Shown in pieces: positions 9,229 to 17,604 of a stretch of DNA of 64,000 bases. The stretch is from JAHDCJ01 sp039028895 (GTDB lineage Bacteria; Bacteroidota; Bacteroidia; Chitinophagales; Saprospiraceae): contig JBCCHF010000011.1 in NCBI GenBank assembly GCA_039028895.1, forward strand, positions 62,001 through 126,000, in the 5' to 3' direction. Under the pieces are notes generated by a model that saw only the letters and a program-made list of their open reading frames with translations, made no database searches and was not told the origin of the DNA. A program made the position numbers and the translations under genes. Each line of letters begins with the position of its first letter. The stretch's first letter is position 1.

Positions 9229-9360
9229 TGGGATAGTCCAACCTATTGGAATTTTTATTTCCTTATCGGAAAATGCATAACAGAATCGAACCGACCTTAG
9301 GTAAAATTGTAGAATAATGCTCGTATTTATTTGAAAATCAGTTTTTTAAAACAATAAATA

Positions 9361-10890
9361 ATGATTTCGGATGCTGCTTTCTTTAGGGTTGTCCTGTTTT
9401 TGATCATCTTTTTTTGTTCTTCAACCCTATTTGGGCAAAAACTCACTGATGACGAGTACACGGCGTATGCCAAACGTTCTTTTACGCAACTGAAAGACCT
9501 CCTCAGTATGCCCAACGATGCGCATTTCCCTGATGATATCGAGGTCAATGTTAAATGGTGTGAAACTGAATTTGAGAAACGGGGATTTGAATTACAAAGA
9601 CTCGAAACAGAAACTGTACCCTTGCTTTTGGCTGAAAAAAGAACAATAGCTAAAGGGGCAAAGACGGTGCTCATTTACCTCCAGGTCGATGGTCAACCTG
9701 TAGATCCAAGACACTGGTTACAAGATGATCCTTACGCAGTTGTCCTCAAGGAAAGAACAGAAGACAAAGGTTGGGTGCCAATTCCATGGGATAAACTTGA
9801 AGGAGAGTTGGATCTCGATTGGCGCATGTTTGCTCGCTCTACTTCAGACTCAAAAGGTGCGGTTAACATGTTCCTGACAGCCAATGATATTATGCTTGAA
9901 AAGGGCGAAATTGCCAACTTCAATATGAAAGTCATCATGGATTTTGAGGAAGAAATTGGTTCACCCCGACTGCCTTCAACAGTCGTTACCTATAAAGATG
10001 CGCTGGAGGCGGATATGCTGATCATTTTTGATGGACCAATGCATATTTCCAATCAACCAACCCTGACCTATGGGGCAAGAGGTATTACCTCGATTACACT
10101 AAAAGTATTTGGCCCTAATTTCCCCCAGCATAGCGGGCATTATGGCAATTGGGTGCCTAACCCAGCCGTCCATTTATCAAGACTTATTGCAAGTATGAAA
10201 GCTGATAATGGGAAAGTGACTATCCCCGGGTTTTATGATGGGATCGAATTGTCAGAAGAAGTCAAAAACACACTTGCACAAATACCCGATAATGAGCCAA
10301 GGATGAATTACTCACTTGGTATTGCGCAACCCCAGGGCCTGGCACCAACCTACCAGGAGTCACTTCAGTATCCTTCACTAAATGTCAGAGGGTTTGCTTC
10401 GGGTTGGGTAGGCGAGGAGCGGAGAACTATTGTTCCGGCGACAGCTATAGCTGAGATAGATATCAGGTTGGTCATGGAATCAGATCCTGATCGCTTGATC
10501 GGTCTTGTCCGTGATCATATCACTAGCGAAGGGTACCATCTTATAGAAGGGACTCCAACAAAAGAAGAGCGAGTCAAATATCCTAAGATCTGTTCCTTCA
10601 GAGCAAGTACATCTTATCTTGCTTTTCGGACAGCCTATGATTCTGATGTAGGCGTCTGGCTTGATAATGCCCTTACCAAGGCTTTCGGAAAGGCACCATT
10701 AAAACTTAGAACTACAGGTGGAAGCATTCCAATATCACCTTTCGTTACCGAACTCGGCGTGCCCGCAGTCATCGTTCCAACCGTGCAAAGAGATAATAAT
10801 CAGCATAGTCCAAACGAAAACCTGCGAGTTGGTAACTATATTGACGGTATCAAAACCATTCACTCTATTTTAACAGAACCCTTAAAATAG
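9361..10890 (+). CDS. Secreted M20-family metallopeptidase-like protein
   Basis: 509 residues with an N-terminal signal ending STLFGQ. It follows the M20 (dipeptidase/carboxypeptidase) plan: metal Asp in the SDSKGAVN motif, the EEE block in MDFEEEIGSP, DMLIIFDGP, a lid domain, and the late His in NNQHSPNEN. At the first zinc-ligand site the usual GHxDVQP is YLQVDGQP, so His is Gln108 while Asp110 is kept. Known members hydrolyse small peptides using two metals. The Gln change may mark a subfamily or altered chemistry. Confidence 0.8.
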   Translation: MISDAAFFRVVLFLIIFFCSSTLFGQKLTDDEYTAYAKRSFTQLKDLLSMPNDAHFPDDIEVNVKWCETEFEKRGFELQRLETETVPLLLAEKRTIAKGAKTVLIYLQVDGQPVDPRHWLQDDPYAVVLKERTEDKGWVPIPWDKLEGELDLDWRMFARSTSDSKGAVNMFLTANDIMLEKGEIANFNMKVIMDFEEEIGSPRLPSTVVTYKDALEADMLIIFDGPMHISNQPTLTYGARGITSITLKVFGPNFPQHSGHYGNWVPNPAVHLSRLIASMKADNGKVTIPGFYDGIELSEEVKNTLAQIPDNEPRMNYSLGIAQPQGLAPTYQESLQYPSLNVRGFASGWVGEERRTIVPATAIAEIDIRLVMESDPDRLIGLVRDHITSEGYHLIEGTPTKEERVKYPKICSFRASTSYLAFRTAYDSDVGVWLDNALTKAFGKAPLKLRTTGGSIPISPFVTELGVPAVIVPTVQRDNNQHSPNENLRVGNYIDGIKTIHSILTEPLK

Positions 10891-11024
10891 TGATTGGAAC
10901 TTCAAAAAATATTTTAATCTGATTTTGTACCAATCAGTTGATTATCAGTTTTTTGGAATAAGGTCAAAAGTTTTCCCAAATTTTAATCCCTAAGTCTTAA
11001 ACAATTTTGTTTTTGGTCGGTTAA

Positions 11025-11032
11025 TAGCTTTG
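11025..11032 (+). promoter_or_regulatory. Candidate -7 box TAGCTTTG
   Basis: Exact match to the Bacteroidota -7 consensus TAnnTTTG, 88 bp before the DUF2490 start. The nearest upstream TTTG (11006-11009) is only 15 bp away, shorter than usual, so the -33 element is uncertain. Confidence 0.3.
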
Positions 11033-11120
11033 AAAACAGCCATAGTAGTATTACTATCACATTAAATTGTTTTGCTTTTTATGCGCTATGACTACAATCA
11101 AATGACCAAAAACAACTTTT

Positions 11121-11789
11121 ATGAAACGGCATCTTAAACTTTTTCTTCCTCTAATTTTTTTCGCGACCTCCTTTTCTTCCTATGGTCAGGATTCTGATCT
11201 GGGAAACTGGATAATTTACATTGGGAGTAAGAAAATCAACTCAAAATTGAACTGGCACCATGAAGTCCAATACAGGAATTATAATGCAATAGGCGATCTC
11301 GAGCAATTATTACTGAGGACCGGATTGGGCATTAATCTTTCTGAAAACAACAATAATTTACTTTTTGGATATGGATTTATCCTGAGTGAAAATTATTTGG
11401 AAGACTCGGATGAGAAGAGTAGCGTTTCTGAACATCGCTTGTTTCAACAATTCATAACAAAACAAAAATTTAGCCGGGTAGGCATTCAACACAGATACCG
11501 TTTTGAACAAAGGTTTGTTGAAGACGATTTCAAATTGCGGTTTCGGTATTTCCTCGGGGTTTCTTTAGCCCTTACACAAAAGGAAATGACCGATAAAACG
11601 CTTTATTTGTCTGCTTATAACGAAATATTCCTAAATACCGAAGGCGGCGCTTATGATCGCAATCGCTTGTACGGTGGTTTGGGCTATAAAGTCAATAAAT
11701 TGATCCGTGTTGAAGCCGGGTATATGAACCAATTCCTGGGTGATGCTAATAGAGATCAAATTAACCTTATCACATTCCTAAACTTTTAA
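11121..11789 (+). CDS. DUF2490 outer-membrane beta-barrel-like protein
   Basis: 222 residues. Signal peptide ending SSYGQ, then DLGNWIIYIGSKKINSKLNW and repeated amphipathic strands with aromatic ends (YRFEQRF, YGGLGYK), closing with ITFLNF, all typical of DUF2490 proteins predicted to be small outer-membrane barrels. Function unknown in the family. It lies 11 bp before the carbonic anhydrase gene, so the two form an operon and the barrel may serve inorganic-carbon handling at the envelope (inference). Confidence 0.78.
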   Translation: MKRHLKLFLPLIFFATSFSSYGQDSDLGNWIIYIGSKKINSKLNWHHEVQYRNYNAIGDLEQLLLRTGLGINLSENNNNLLFGYGFILSENYLEDSDEKSSVSEHRLFQQFITKQKFSRVGIQHRYRFEQRFVEDDFKLRFRYFLGVSLALTQKEMTDKTLYLSAYNEIFLNTEGGAYDRNRLYGGLGYKVNKLIRVEAGYMNQFLGDANRDQINLITFLNF

Positions 11790-11800
11790 ATTTAGATCAA

Positions 11801-12565
11801 ATGAAAAATTCCATTCTGTTTATCGCCTGTATCGGAATGATTTCCTTTTTCTGGAGTTGTAATGCTACCACAGAAAGTGAAACAAACACTCCAATTAATA
11901 CTAAACCAGTTAATGAGGAGGTGACTACCCCTCTTGTGAAAAGCGTAATGACTGCTGAAAAACAAAGTGAATTAACTCCTGAAGAGGTGTTAAATATGTT
12001 TAAAGAAGGCAATGAGCGTTTTATGAAAAACGAGCTTACAAACCGAGATTTGCCAGCACAAGTAAAAGCAACCTCAAGTGGTCAATACCCCAAGGCAATT
12101 GTCTTATCATGTGTTGATAGCAGGGTGCCTGTGGAGAACGTCCTTGACGTAGGTATTGGTGATATTTTCGTAGCAAGAGTTGCTGGAAATTTTGTCAATG
12201 AAGATATCCTTGGAAGTATGGAATTTGCAACTAAAGTAGCAGGCTCCAAACTTGTTGTTGTAATGGGGCATGAGCATTGTGGAGCTGTGAAAGCTGCTAT
12301 CGATGATGTTGTATTAGGCAATATAACTGGCTTACTTGCCAAGATCAAACCGGCTGTTGATGCAGTGCCTGGGTTTGAAAACAAAAGGACTTCAAAAGAT
12401 CAAGAATTTGTTGCTAGTGTCGTAGGAAGTAATGTCGGAAATACCATAAACGAAATCCGTGAAAAAAGCCCTATCCTGAAAGAAATGGAGGAGAATGGTG
12501 AAATCAAAATCGTTGGTGGCGTTTACGACCTCGACACAGGAAAAATAGAATTCATGGAAATGTAA
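11801..12565 (+). CDS. Periplasmic lipoprotein beta-carbonic anhydrase
   Basis: 254 residues. Beta-class zinc ligands are visible: Cys104 with Asp106-Arg108 (CVDSR), then His157 and Cys160 (HEHC). The N-terminus is a lipoprotein signal (FFWSC, Cys20 region) followed by a Thr/Pro/Glu linker of about 50 residues, so the enzyme is membrane anchored outside the cytoplasm, unlike most beta-CAs. It interconverts CO2 and bicarbonate. A terminator follows at 12631. Confidence 0.9.
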   Translation: MKNSILFIACIGMISFFWSCNATTESETNTPINTKPVNEEVTTPLVKSVMTAEKQSELTPEEVLNMFKEGNERFMKNELTNRDLPAQVKATSSGQYPKAIVLSCVDSRVPVENVLDVGIGDIFVARVAGNFVNEDILGSMEFATKVAGSKLVVVMGHEHCGAVKAAIDDVVLGNITGLLAKIKPAVDAVPGFENKRTSKDQEFVASVVGSNVGNTINEIREKSPILKEMEENGEIKIVGGVYDLDTGKIEFMEM

Positions 12566-12630
12566 TGTGTTAAAGTCCAGGGGTTGTGAAGTACCCTGGA
12601 TGTCTTTTCAGTTTCAATAATCCTATTTTC

Positions 12631-12656
12631 AAAGGCTGCCAAAGGGCAGCCTTTTT
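12631..12656 (+). terminator. Rho-independent terminator after carbonic anhydrase
   Basis: Perfect 10-bp stem AAAGGCTGCC / GGCAGCCTTT with loop AAAG and a run of five T. A second, weaker hairpin (TCCAGGG 12576-12582, CCCTGGA 12594-12600) precedes it. It separates the operon from the convergent CDGSH gene. Confidence 0.85.
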
Positions 12657-12659
12657 AAT

Positions 12660-13085
12660 TTAATCACTAAAGTCAACCTTATTATGCATGCCATCACAGT
12701 AAGGCTTATTAGCGGATGCACCACATCGACAGAAAGCCGTTGTTTTTGACTTTGTTGAGATGTTACCATCTTTATCCGTTACTTCCAGCGTGCCATGCAC
12801 CAAAAGCGGACCATTAGCCAATACCTGTACCTTAGTTCCTGAAGTTTGTATCTCTTCCATTGATTCACCTTTCATATAGTAGCTAAGTGCTCCTGAAGGG
12901 CATTTCGAAATTTGGTCTTTCAGCGCTTCTGTTGAAGCATTTTCAGCTTTTATCCATGGCTTTTCGTTAGGTCGATATACCTCAGGAAGGGCCTTCACAC
13001 ATTCTGCCGCATGAATGCATTTCTGAGGCTTCCAAACAACTACCAATTCACTGTTTGTGTACTCTTTGATAATCTCCTTATCCAT
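12660..13085 (-). CDS. Ferredoxin-like (Fer4_19) / CDGSH iron-sulfur fusion protein
   Basis: 141 residues. N-terminal domain (1-70) is the YjdI/Fer4_19 type with C23, C29 and C62 (CPSGALSYY). C-terminal CDGSH domain has C119, C121, C130 and H134 (CRCGASANKPYCDGMH), the 3Cys-1His ligands of a labile 2Fe-2S cluster. Such fusions are probably cytoplasmic redox or iron-sulfur-sensing proteins. No partner gene; convergent with the carbonic anhydrase operon. Confidence 0.88.
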   Translation of the reverse strand: MDKEIIKEYTNSELVVVWKPQKCIHAAECVKALPEVYRPNEKPWIKAENASTEALKDQISKCPSGALSYYMKGESMEEIQTSGTKVQVLANGPLLVHGTLEVTDKDGNISTKSKTTAFCRCGASANKPYCDGMHNKVDFSD

Positions 13086-13314
13086 TAATTTTTAATTAAA
13101 TGGTGTATTAAATCTACTTGTGAAAGATAACTTTAAATTGGTATAAAATCAAACTGTCCATTTATGATTCCACACTTAGGTAGTCTTTCTATAAATAAAT
13201 TATGTTAAACATTTGACGGATCCACCATATACCTGTTTTTGCCCATTTGGTTGATTTTTAGTTGATTATGGGTTAGGGGCAAAGCCTATGACTTACTTCA
13301 AGTATTAATTGTAC

Positions 13315-15021
13315 TTAGCCGCCGGAAAAGACGATCCGGTCCCTATACTTATGACTGGGGGAGTCGGGGTTGAAGGCCGTATTGCTCCATGAATTGTCGC
13401 TTTTGAGATGAACATTGAACTGGCGTAATTTCTTTGGCTTTTTGCCTTCCTTTATCCGCTTTTTGTTTTCTGCTGCAATCCGTTTATTATCGTCTTCCAT
13501 CTTCTCAATATAGTACCTTGACTTATAGTGATCGTACATCCGCATAAACTCGGTGGCAATGATGGCCGCCAGCCTCCGATTGCCGGTAATGAGCATGGCG
13601 TTCTCATCATTGTCACGGCATGAGGCTTTTGAGAAATTAGCCGAACCGATAAACACCTTCGGGTTACGACTCCATGGGTCAACAACAATTGTTTTGGCAT
13701 GGATCTTATGGGCGCCAAATGCTTTGGCATCCCAACTCTGACCCATATAAGTTTCCAGTCGATTAGGGGTGAAAAAGCGGGTATTGTTTTTACGCAATGT
13801 TTCAATCTTCTTTTTAGCTGTTGAATTGACCAACCCGTATTCGATAATATTCCCTGAATTGCCATGGAGCGCCTCGATCATACTTTTATCGACACCAAAT
13901 GGTGCACTGATCATCAAACAAGATTTAGCAGACTTGATCAGATCAACTGAAGCTTCAAGGATGTCGGATTGACTAATTGGCGAGAAGAACATGCGCTTGG
14001 CGAATGGATCATCTTCTGCATCCGCAATATCCATAATGCCCCGGTTAATCTTTTTACTATCCGCTTTCGAAGGATTTCCCGTAAGGCCCTGGAAATAATC
14101 TTCAAAATGCTGCATCGCTCTTTCGTCCCTTACAATCAATGCTGTATTGGTCTGGAAGTTAAAGGCATTTTCTGAAAAATTAGCCGAACCAGTCCATACT
14201 TCGACAGGCTTTCCATTCTTAAGTCGAATCGCCAGTTTATTATGACTGATATTAACAGTTGTTCGCGGAATGGTTACCGACTCAAGGTGGAAATGCTCGA
14301 TGGTTTCAAAGTTTTCCCTTGTTGATTTTTTCCCTTTCTTGGCATCATGCACGATACTGACATCCACATTTCGGCTAAGGGCATCTTTAATTGCTTGCGC
14401 AATTTCATGATCGAAGAATTCGTAAATCGCAATATGCAAAGCCTCACCGGGTTGAATACGCGCAATGAAATCGAGAATAGATTCTTTTAAGCCTCTCGAC
14501 AACCATGCATAAGCCGGAGGACCAACCTCGGAGGGGTGCTTGTTTTTAAAACGGTCAAGATAGGCCATAGCAGCCGTTACCCCACGGTTGACGTATATTC
14601 CCAGATCGTCCTGATCTTCCTGTGATGGGGTTACATTGAATACGAGAGGGTTAGAGTCACGCTTCAAATCACCGGGCTTTCCTCTCATAGCAAACACTTC
14701 ATACTTGTATGATCGCTCAGGTCTTAATGAGTAGTCATTCCAGCGAAAGCGTTGGAAAGGCGCCTCTAAAGAGCGTACGTCATCAGCCTTCCCGTTATCC
14801 GTTTCTTCGAATCGTTTATAGCCGCCCAACCAATCGAGCCGAAGCACTTCGCCAGTTTTAGGGTCAATGTCTTTTCGACGGATAGCAAACCCCAGTAACC
14901 CATTTCGTTTCCGAAGGTCATCAATTGTCCAGCCGATGATACAAGAATGTGTGCCTACGAGCGCCTTGCCGCGTAAGCCTCCGCGCCTAGAACTGCGCAC
15001 GGGCCTGTAATTAAAAGCCAT
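13315..15021 (-). CDS. Phospholipase D-like protein with asymmetric active site
   Basis: Taken from the ATG at 15021 (568 aa). The frame opens further to 15123, but that stretch enters the repeat element beginning at 15116, and conserved-looking sequence (YRPVRSS) starts at 15021. Two PLD repeats are seen: H260-x-K262 (HNKLAIRL, then GSANFS) and H441-x-K443 with the HKD Asp (HAKTIVVD, then GSANFS). The first copy has Leu where HKD needs Asp. No signal peptide. PLD-fold enzymes cut phosphodiesters of lipids or nucleic acids through a phospho-His. Residues 1-150 form an unrecognised beta-rich domain. A neighbour partner is lacking. Confidence 0.75.
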   Translation of the reverse strand: MAFNYRPVRSSRRGGLRGKALVGTHSCIIGWTIDDLRKRNGLLGFAIRRKDIDPKTGEVLRLDWLGGYKRFEETDNGKADDVRSLEAPFQRFRWNDYSLRPERSYKYEVFAMRGKPGDLKRDSNPLVFNVTPSQEDQDDLGIYVNRGVTAAMAYLDRFKNKHPSEVGPPAYAWLSRGLKESILDFIARIQPGEALHIAIYEFFDHEIAQAIKDALSRNVDVSIVHDAKKGKKSTRENFETIEHFHLESVTIPRTTVNISHNKLAIRLKNGKPVEVWTGSANFSENAFNFQTNTALIVRDERAMQHFEDYFQGLTGNPSKADSKKINRGIMDIADAEDDPFAKRMFFSPISQSDILEASVDLIKSAKSCLMISAPFGVDKSMIEALHGNSGNIIEYGLVNSTAKKKIETLRKNNTRFFTPNRLETYMGQSWDAKAFGAHKIHAKTIVVDPWSRNPKVFIGSANFSKASCRDNDENAMLITGNRRLAAIIATEFMRMYDHYKSRYYIEKMEDDNKRIAAENKKRIKEGKKPKKLRQFNVHLKSDNSWSNTAFNPDSPSHKYRDRIVFSGG

Positions 15022-15115
15022 ATTGAATTTGTTTCTTTGGTGGTGATTTAAATTGTCCTCATACAATATAGGATAATTTAAATGTTTAGCAAAAGTTGGT
15101 GACGAGGAGGATTTA

Positions 15116-15266
15116 TTCACCACAAAGTGTCACAAAGCGTTTCACAGAGTACCACAAAGAAATTTTTATCACCCCACAAAAAAAAGAATCTCTGCGTCTC
15201 CGCACCTTTGCGTGTAAAAGCTTTAGCGTTTTCTCTCCGAATACCTTAGCACTCCTTTGTGGTGAA
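15116..15266. repeat. Palindromic intergenic element (caccacaaag ... ctttgtggtg)
   Basis: Perfect 12-bp inverted arms TTCACCACAAAG (15116-15127) and CTTTGTGGTGAA (15255-15266). Between them are multiple cacaaag words on the left half and ctctgcgtctccgc / cctttgcgtg words in the middle. It is the longest copy of a dispersed element family in this window. Confidence 0.7.
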
Positions 15267-15310
15267 AACCTACAACCAATCCGTCTTTTTTTTGCAATAA
15301 TCAATCTTGG

Positions 15311-15353
15311 AACGGCTTTTGATTTTCTATTACCCGAAAAAAGCCGTTTTTTT
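15311..15353 (+). terminator. Terminator-like hairpin upstream of the 613-aa secreted protein gene
   Basis: 10-bp perfect stem AACGGCTTTT (15311-15320) / AAAAGCCGTT (15339-15348) with an 18-nt loop and seven T at 15347-15353. It faces the + strand, yet the only gene upstream is on the minus strand. It ends 55 bp before the ATG at 15409, so it may end an unannotated short transcript or act as a leader attenuator. Confidence 0.6.
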
Positions 15354-15408
15354 ATAATCCAATCCTCATCGGCCCTTATTTGTTTTAAGCTGATCCAATG
15401 CCCATAAC

Positions 15409-17250
15409 ATGAAGAAAAATCTATTCTCCCTGCTCTGCACAGGCTTGTGTATTGCCCTGTTTACTCTTTCTGCCAATGCCCAGTTTGTCAACTTCGAAGA
15501 CACCTGGCAGGAATTTCTGAAAAACAATAAGATCTCCAATACCAGTGAGTTGGTTAAACCAAACAAAGATCAAAAGATCAACTACGTTCGTTATTGCCTG
15601 ATCTACGCTAATTCGCATTTCTGCGCCGCAGAGATGAAAGAAGCGGAAGAGTATATGAAGGAAATTGAGCAGATTGGCGAATCCACCTACAGCACAATTA
15701 CCGGATTTTCTGACCGCTATAACGACTTGTCCACTAAAATTGAAGCCTCACACAAAGTGGAGGAGATGTGGTTGAGTTTTCTGGAGTTTCGCAACACCAC
15801 CCTCGACGATATCAATAGCGTAGAAGCCGCCAAGCGCGTTTGTGAAAAAGGCACCCTCGCCAAAATTTCCTACATGATGACCTATGTACATTACTGTAAT
15901 GGCGACATCGGCAAGGCAAAAGAAATTTTCGAAAAAAGAGTTCTGCAACTCGTCGAACGCACTTCGCTAAAAGCAGAAGACGTACAAGGCTTACCCGAAG
16001 AGGTCCGGAAAATGAAAAAAGTATTCAGCGTCCTGCCCAAAGTAGGCGTCGCCTGGAAAGAATACATGGAAACTGATGTTTCCCCCGGTTTCGAATACGA
16101 CTTTCCCTTAGTGGAATGTAATCCGATTCCGCTCATGAAAGCTTATATGTTAAGGGCAGCAGCTAACCTTTGCACAGAAGGCGCCGAAATGCTGAAAAAG
16201 ATCGAATCTTTAGAAGCCAATAACAGCCAACCCGTACCGAACGACCTCGCTAAAAAGATAGCATGGTTAAAAGGTGAAGTCGGTGTTTTCGATGGCGATG
16301 TTTCAGTACTGCAAAATGCATGGGAAGAATTTGTTCCTCGCGATACGCTAATACGACCATTTGAATTGGGCGAATTCTATTGTGATAAAATGGACCAGAT
16401 CAAAGCCTGGACAATAAAAGGTCACCTTGAGTCATGCGCTTCCGGACAAGAATATCTCGATAAGATTGATGCTTTCCAGGGTAAGCACGGACTACAATAT
16501 GACGACGTTCTCGATTGTAAAATCCAGCGTTTGCGGATCAAGGTTTGGGACTGCCGCTACTGGGAAATTGTCAGACGTGCCAGAAAGGAAACCCACGAAG
16601 AACGTGAGCGCTTTGGGCCACTATCTGCACAGACCATGCAGGATGATCTCAATAGTGACAAACTACCCTGCGAAACAACAGTTAGTTATGAACCAATTGG
16701 CTTTATTGGTATCAAATACGTAATTACCACTTATCTCTGCCAGGAAATTGATCTCGCGAAAATGGGAGATCCTGAGTATTATAAGAAAATCGCGACCTGG
16801 GTCGACACACAGGTGTTGGCAGAATACTGTGAAGAAAGCATGCGCTGCAAAGAAGATTTCTTCATCAATATCCTCGGCCATTCAGATGGCCACACCTTCC
16901 GTGGAGCCCGTTACCGAAATTCACTAGAAATTCCCGAAGGAACACCATTTACTCATTTCTATGAAGGTCAGGCCATGGAGAAAACCACTGATCGTGAAAT
17001 CACCTTCTCACTCAAAAATAACATGGAACTCGGTCTCGCCCGCGCGTGGACAGTCAGAGGACAACTCAATTTCATGGAAGCACCGATTAAGGTGGGAGCC
17101 TATGAGCATGGCGAAGACGAAAAAGGTGGTCAATTCAGGCGTATCGAAACTGAACTCAATATGAGCAATCTCTTACTCGATTACTACGAAAAACTACTAA
17201 CCAAATACCTCATCGAATCAGGCATCGGCGAAAGACCAGAAGAATGCTAA
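15409..17250 (+). CDS. Large secreted helical protein of unknown function
   Basis: 613 residues with signal peptide (1-25, ending SANAQ). The mature chain is rich in Glu, Lys, Cys and Trp and probably mostly helical, with recurring pairs such as CAAEMKEAEEYMKEIEQI and related blocks near 145-190, 235-265 and 330-350 that begin with a small-residue and Cys segment (AAANLCTEGAEMLKKIESLE, HLESCASGQEYLDKIDAF). These look like four degenerate repeats. The C-terminal 200 residues are mixed. No T9SS tail, so probably periplasmic. No family recognised. Confidence 0.55.
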   Translation: MKKNLFSLLCTGLCIALFTLSANAQFVNFEDTWQEFLKNNKISNTSELVKPNKDQKINYVRYCLIYANSHFCAAEMKEAEEYMKEIEQIGESTYSTITGFSDRYNDLSTKIEASHKVEEMWLSFLEFRNTTLDDINSVEAAKRVCEKGTLAKISYMMTYVHYCNGDIGKAKEIFEKRVLQLVERTSLKAEDVQGLPEEVRKMKKVFSVLPKVGVAWKEYMETDVSPGFEYDFPLVECNPIPLMKAYMLRAAANLCTEGAEMLKKIESLEANNSQPVPNDLAKKIAWLKGEVGVFDGDVSVLQNAWEEFVPRDTLIRPFELGEFYCDKMDQIKAWTIKGHLESCASGQEYLDKIDAFQGKHGLQYDDVLDCKIQRLRIKVWDCRYWEIVRRARKETHEERERFGPLSAQTMQDDLNSDKLPCETTVSYEPIGFIGIKYVITTYLCQEIDLAKMGDPEYYKKIATWVDTQVLAEYCEESMRCKEDFFINILGHSDGHTFRGARYRNSLEIPEGTPFTHFYEGQAMEKTTDREITFSLKNNMELGLARAWTVRGQLNFMEAPIKVGAYEHGEDEKGGQFRRIETELNMSNLLLDYYEKLLTKYLIESGIGERPEEC

Positions 17251-17604
17251 ATAATGAGTTTTAGTTGCCAATGGCGACTAAAAGAATCCAGCGCATAGTT
17301 CCCTTCTTCACCTCCTCTAACTCCTCCTTCAGGAGGAGGACGAAAACAAACTTAGATTTCCCTTCTCCTGGAGAAAGAGAACAGCAATTTATTCGCTGAA
17401 CCACTAACAAAAGTCAAGTTATCAGTTCCCTTCTCCTAGAGGAAGAGAGCGGCAATTTATTTGCTGAACCACCAACAAAAATCAAGCTATCAGTTCCCTT
17501 CTCCTAGAGGAAGGGAGTAGCAATTTATTTGCTGAACCACCAACAAAAATCAAGCTATCAGTTCCCTTCTCCTAGAGGAGAAGGGCTAGGGATGAGGTGG
17601 CCAA
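17251..17604. repeat. 68-bp tandem repeat array ending in a 22-bp stem-loop
   Basis: Three full 68-bp units start at 17358, 17426 and 17494 and a partial fourth at 17562. Units contain ttcccttctcctagagg, caatttatt and gctgaaccac. The partial unit closes in CCCTTCTCCT (17564-17573) and AGGAGAAGGG (17576-17585), a perfect 10-bp stem with a 2-nt loop, then ctagggatgaggtggcc, which reappears inverted at 48205. The array fills the whole gap between two convergent genes; 17251-17357 is lower-quality related sequence. No gene is seen. Confidence 0.85.

Noticed and set aside
17251..17604. Tandem 68-bp units as a CRISPR array
   Set aside because: Whole units repeat without unique spacers and there are no cas genes.
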